64,000 nucleotides of DNA from Prunus persica (lineage: Eukaryota; Streptophyta; Magnoliopsida; Rosales; Rosaceae), in the NCBI RefSeq assembly GCF_000346465.2, contig NC_034011.1:1841677-1905676 (forward strand), given 5' to 3'. The notes beneath the pieces were generated by a model. The model saw nothing but the letters and a program-made list of their open reading frames with translations. It did no database searches and was not told the origin of the DNA. Made by a program: the position numbers and the translations under genes. The stretch's first letter is position 1. The number at the start of each line of letters is the position of its first letter. Below are positions 61,143-64,000 of the stretch, piece after piece.

Positions 61143-64000
61143 TCAAGTCCTTTTGGTAGGCAACTGAACCAGTGTACGGTATTCTCCGAGAGCCCACAAT
61201 GGGAAGATATTCCTATATGCTGCATAGTGCAACATGGCATTCCTCATAAAAACTCCCATCAGTTCCTGCAATAGAAAAAGAGTAACAAATAGTTAGTGTG
61301 TGTGTGTGTATGTATATATATATATAAGAATAAGTAATATGTATTGTCATTCTTCTTTTCCATTTTTGGTTTTACTACAGTACCTGTTGGGGGAAATCAC
61401 CATCGTCCAATTGACCGTTCATCAACACCCTTGCGGCACGGTGAATGGGAGTTGGATCTCTCTCAGCCTATAACAAAGATAAGAATTATTTAGAGATCAG
61501 TTTTGTGGAGGGAATTGTAAAGGATCAAAACAAAGCATGGGGAGAGCAGAGGTTAGTTCTGAGATGTTTAAATCATTACTGACCTGCCGGCCATGAATCA
61601 GACCCATCAATCCAAGTGCAGTTTGGACCAAATTTGTACTGTCTTGAGCTGTATATTTCTGAAGAGATAGAAAAGGGAAATATTATGAGGATTATGCTTT
61701 CTTTACAAATGAATTTGATTACAATCAGGTTAGTAGAAGAAGACTAATACCTTGTTTGTGCATGAGGTGTAGTGCTCTCCCCAACCACCGTCTTCCCTTT
61801 GAGTTTTGAGCAAAAAGTCAACACCTTTGCGTACTGCCTCGCAATTGTTGTATGTTCTGCCTGCAGCCTCCAACCCTTTGATTGCAAACCAGGTACCATA
61901 CACAAAGCAGATTCCCCAGTTTCCATACCATGAGCCATCAGGATATTGTATGTCTTCAATGTAGTCTGCAGCCCTTGTGATGAAATTGTTGATCTCTTTC
62001 CTTCTGTGCCCAGGGTACAACTTCCTGAACAAAATTAAGGCCTGGATTGAAGATGAAGTGCACTCGATGTACTCGTATTCGATGACAAGGTCCTCGAGAA
62101 ATTCCACAGGGTTGAGCCACTCCAACCATTTTGGTGCTCCTGTTGGCTCCCAGGCTGATACACCACCGTTTGGACTCTGAAGAGACATTATGACATTGAC
62201 AGCATCATACATACACTCAGCTTCCATTGGCTCACCAACAACTTCTGGGGACATATTTGCAAACAGGCAGCAACACTGAAACAAAAAAGTTACAAGTCAG
62301 CCCCATTGTCATCATAGTTGAAGCTCAGTCTTCAACTTGAGTAAAGTGCATGCCTAAAATCAATTACCCTCAATGCCTCTGCAGTACAATCAGAAACTTG
62401 CCATCCGTGATCCCGATCAGAGAATGTCCATGCTCCCTTAGAAATGTGACGGAAATGAGCTAAGTAGTCACCGGAAGTATTGATCCTCACCTACAATGTT
62501 CCATACAGGATTAATATTTTTAGGCCAACAGAAAATCTCAAAATAACAGAAACATTTGAAATATTATTAAAGAAATTCTTTATGGATTAAATAGGGAACC
62601 TGAGATATCTTCAGGAATTCGTGTGCTTTCTTAAGTACAGGTCCCATTTCAGCATTGAGATTCCCAGCAAGCAAAGCTTGAATTACAAGAGCACAGTCCC
62701 ATGACTGGCTGCCAAAACTCTGCATCTTGATTCCATCCTCTCCAAGCCATATATAATCTGTAACTCTAGGAATGTGCTTCTTAAAAGCTTCTCCACTAGG
62801 ATCCTCGGCCCAGCAAGCAAGCATCATCAATGGCTGTATAATTCAAATGGCATTATTAGATCACTAAAATAACCAGCAGGCATTCTTTTACACATTCCAT
62901 ATCTTTCTTCTTCTAGCTAATTTCATTACCTTCTCCACGCATCCGATCGTAATATAGCGACTGTTCTCATCTTCGTAATGAATTTGGTCAATTGTAAATT
63001 GAATAGCATTGTCTCTGATCTTCTTGAAGGGCCAGATCTTAAGAAGAGGCTCAGCAACTGTGTAAAGACTGTCCCACATAAAACGTTGAACCCTGCCATG
63101 GGGATAGTAGTTATCTTCCTGCATTGATCAACAATGTACAGCAAAGTCAGCTTGTGTATGTGAGTAAAATTTCAAGAACATTATATTAAAGTTGCGTATA
63201 TGAACTCACGAACAGAAAAATAAACTCACCTTTGCACACGAATGGCGCACTGTACTCCAGTTAATTTCGCTGTACGGTTCACAGTAAATTTCTTGTCTCA
63301 ATTCTTCAACAAGAGGAGTGATTGGACCAACAAATCTTGTGGCATAAAAGTAAGACATAGGTAGGTAAGTCAACCTGCAGTAGCAGAACATTTTTGCTGC
63401 ACACAAGAAGCAGCACTAGTTAGAACCAGAAAGTTAAAAAAACCATAGAAGACTTATCATAAGTAGCAAACTTCAGTAAAAAAAAAAAGAGACTCTGCAA
63501 GAAAATTGTGCTTACATGGATGAAAAGGAAGCAGAGTAGGGTAAGTCCAAAACTCCGGGGGCATGGGGTTGCTGCCTTCCCAATCGTACACACCAAGGAC
63601 CTACAACAAAATAATTAAGTTCAATCATTTGAACAATAACGATCTTCTTTCTAGACACATTCATTAAGCATGCATCCTTTGCAGTACAACAACATTTTAT
63701 CTGTATTTCAATCAAGTATGTCATACCGCCATCCAAGTTTTTCCCCATGATGCAGAATAGTATGCACCCCCACGGTCAAGAATCCACTTTCGTGCCCTTT
63801 CGCATGCGTTGTCACGACCGCCATCGGGGCCATCTCCGAGTATACGCATCATACAGTAGTTAAGACATGTGGTGAACATCATACTAGGCCCTGCTATGTG
63901 TAATCCCCACCCACCATCTTCATTCTGCAATAGACAAGTTCATAATTCAATAAGCTCAACCACAAAACAAAACATAATAAGAAATAATTGATCCTTTGAA
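61143..64000 (-). CDS. OSC3: oxidosqualene cyclase, 3' part only, with fused exons
   Basis: Minus strand; the gene continues past the window, so exons 1-3 are missing. Visible exons in gene order, numbered after OSC1: E4 63727-63924, E5 63516-63600, E6 63230-63396, E7 62930-63118, E8+9 62600-62833, E10 62368-62490, E11-15 61751-62275, E16 61584-61658, E17 61384-61467 and E18 61143-61265. All are in phase with GT..AG borders and no stop. E8+9 (234 nt) and E11-15 (525 nt) are exactly the sums of the separate OSC1 exons, so five introns are absent. DCTAE is intact, and QW-type repeats are present ([20 protein letters not shown]). The product-determining motif reads MFCYCR, with Phe where OSC1 has Leu. 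E16 is two codons shorter than in OSC1. Probably a functional triterpene synthase of uncertain product. Confidence 0.9.

Larger units (their letters stand above)
42124..61296 (+). repeat. Segmental duplication, copy B (19.2 kb, carries broken OSC2)
   Basis: Direct copy of 31384-42119. It is expanded by a MITE (43322-43646), a virus-like relic (about 43693-46500), an extra block with a 44-bp tandem repeat (about 47127-47415), an insertion at about 47977-48740 and a 5.8-kb copia element in intron 4. The chloroplast insertion of copy A is absent. The right end runs into the 3' part of OSC3. Confidence 0.88.

Overview
This is nuclear DNA from a flowering plant, very probably a rosid eudicot. The genes have introns and are separated by AT-rich spacers. 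Plant LTR retrotransposons and MITE-like elements are abundant, and there is a nuclear insertion of chloroplast DNA. I cannot name the species from sequence alone. Gene models were built by hand from GT..AG junctions and checked for reading phase.

Layout. (1) 1-9.7 kb: a conserved plant gene of unknown function (minus), then a solo LTR, then a 6-kb non-autonomous LTR element (LARD-like). That element has a perfect 5-bp target duplication, repeat-rich non-coding internal DNA and one antisense coiled-coil ORF. (2) 9.7-14.1 kb: a ten-exon receptor-like cytoplasmic kinase with an N-terminal USP domain (minus). (3) 16.4-18.8 kb: a three-exon pollen-receptor-like LRR pseudokinase (minus). (4) 19.7-26 kb: a three-level transposon nest. 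A Mutator-like TIR element contains a degenerate Ty1/copia element, which in turn contains a 1.36-kb solo LTR; each level has its own target-site duplication. (5) 27.0-29.0 kb: a three-exon QRT3-type polygalacturonase-like gene (plus). (6) 31.4-64 kb: an oxidosqualene cyclase (OSC) cluster.

The OSC cluster consists of two direct copies of one segment (A about 31384-42119, B about 42124-61296) plus a third OSC pointing the other way at the right edge. Copy A carries an apparently intact 18-exon OSC of 763 residues. It also carries a scrambled chloroplast insertion (cemA, psaA, ycf1 and a complete petL frame). Copy B carries a broken OSC with a stop at codon 49, a 4-nt deletion in exon 8 and a 5.8-kb copia element in intron 4. 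Copy B has also gained a virus-like relic, a MITE and other insertions. The third OSC (3' part only) precisely lacks five introns present in its neighbours. A 46-bp fragment matching its last-exon splice site lies at the A/B junction, so the duplication breakpoint lay inside a neighbouring OSC of that type.

OSCs cyclise 2,3-oxidosqualene to triterpene skeletons. No P450, glycosyltransferase or acyltransferase gene is seen here, so this is a gene-family array rather than a demonstrated biosynthetic cluster. A run of 100 Ns (55263-55362) marks an assembly gap.
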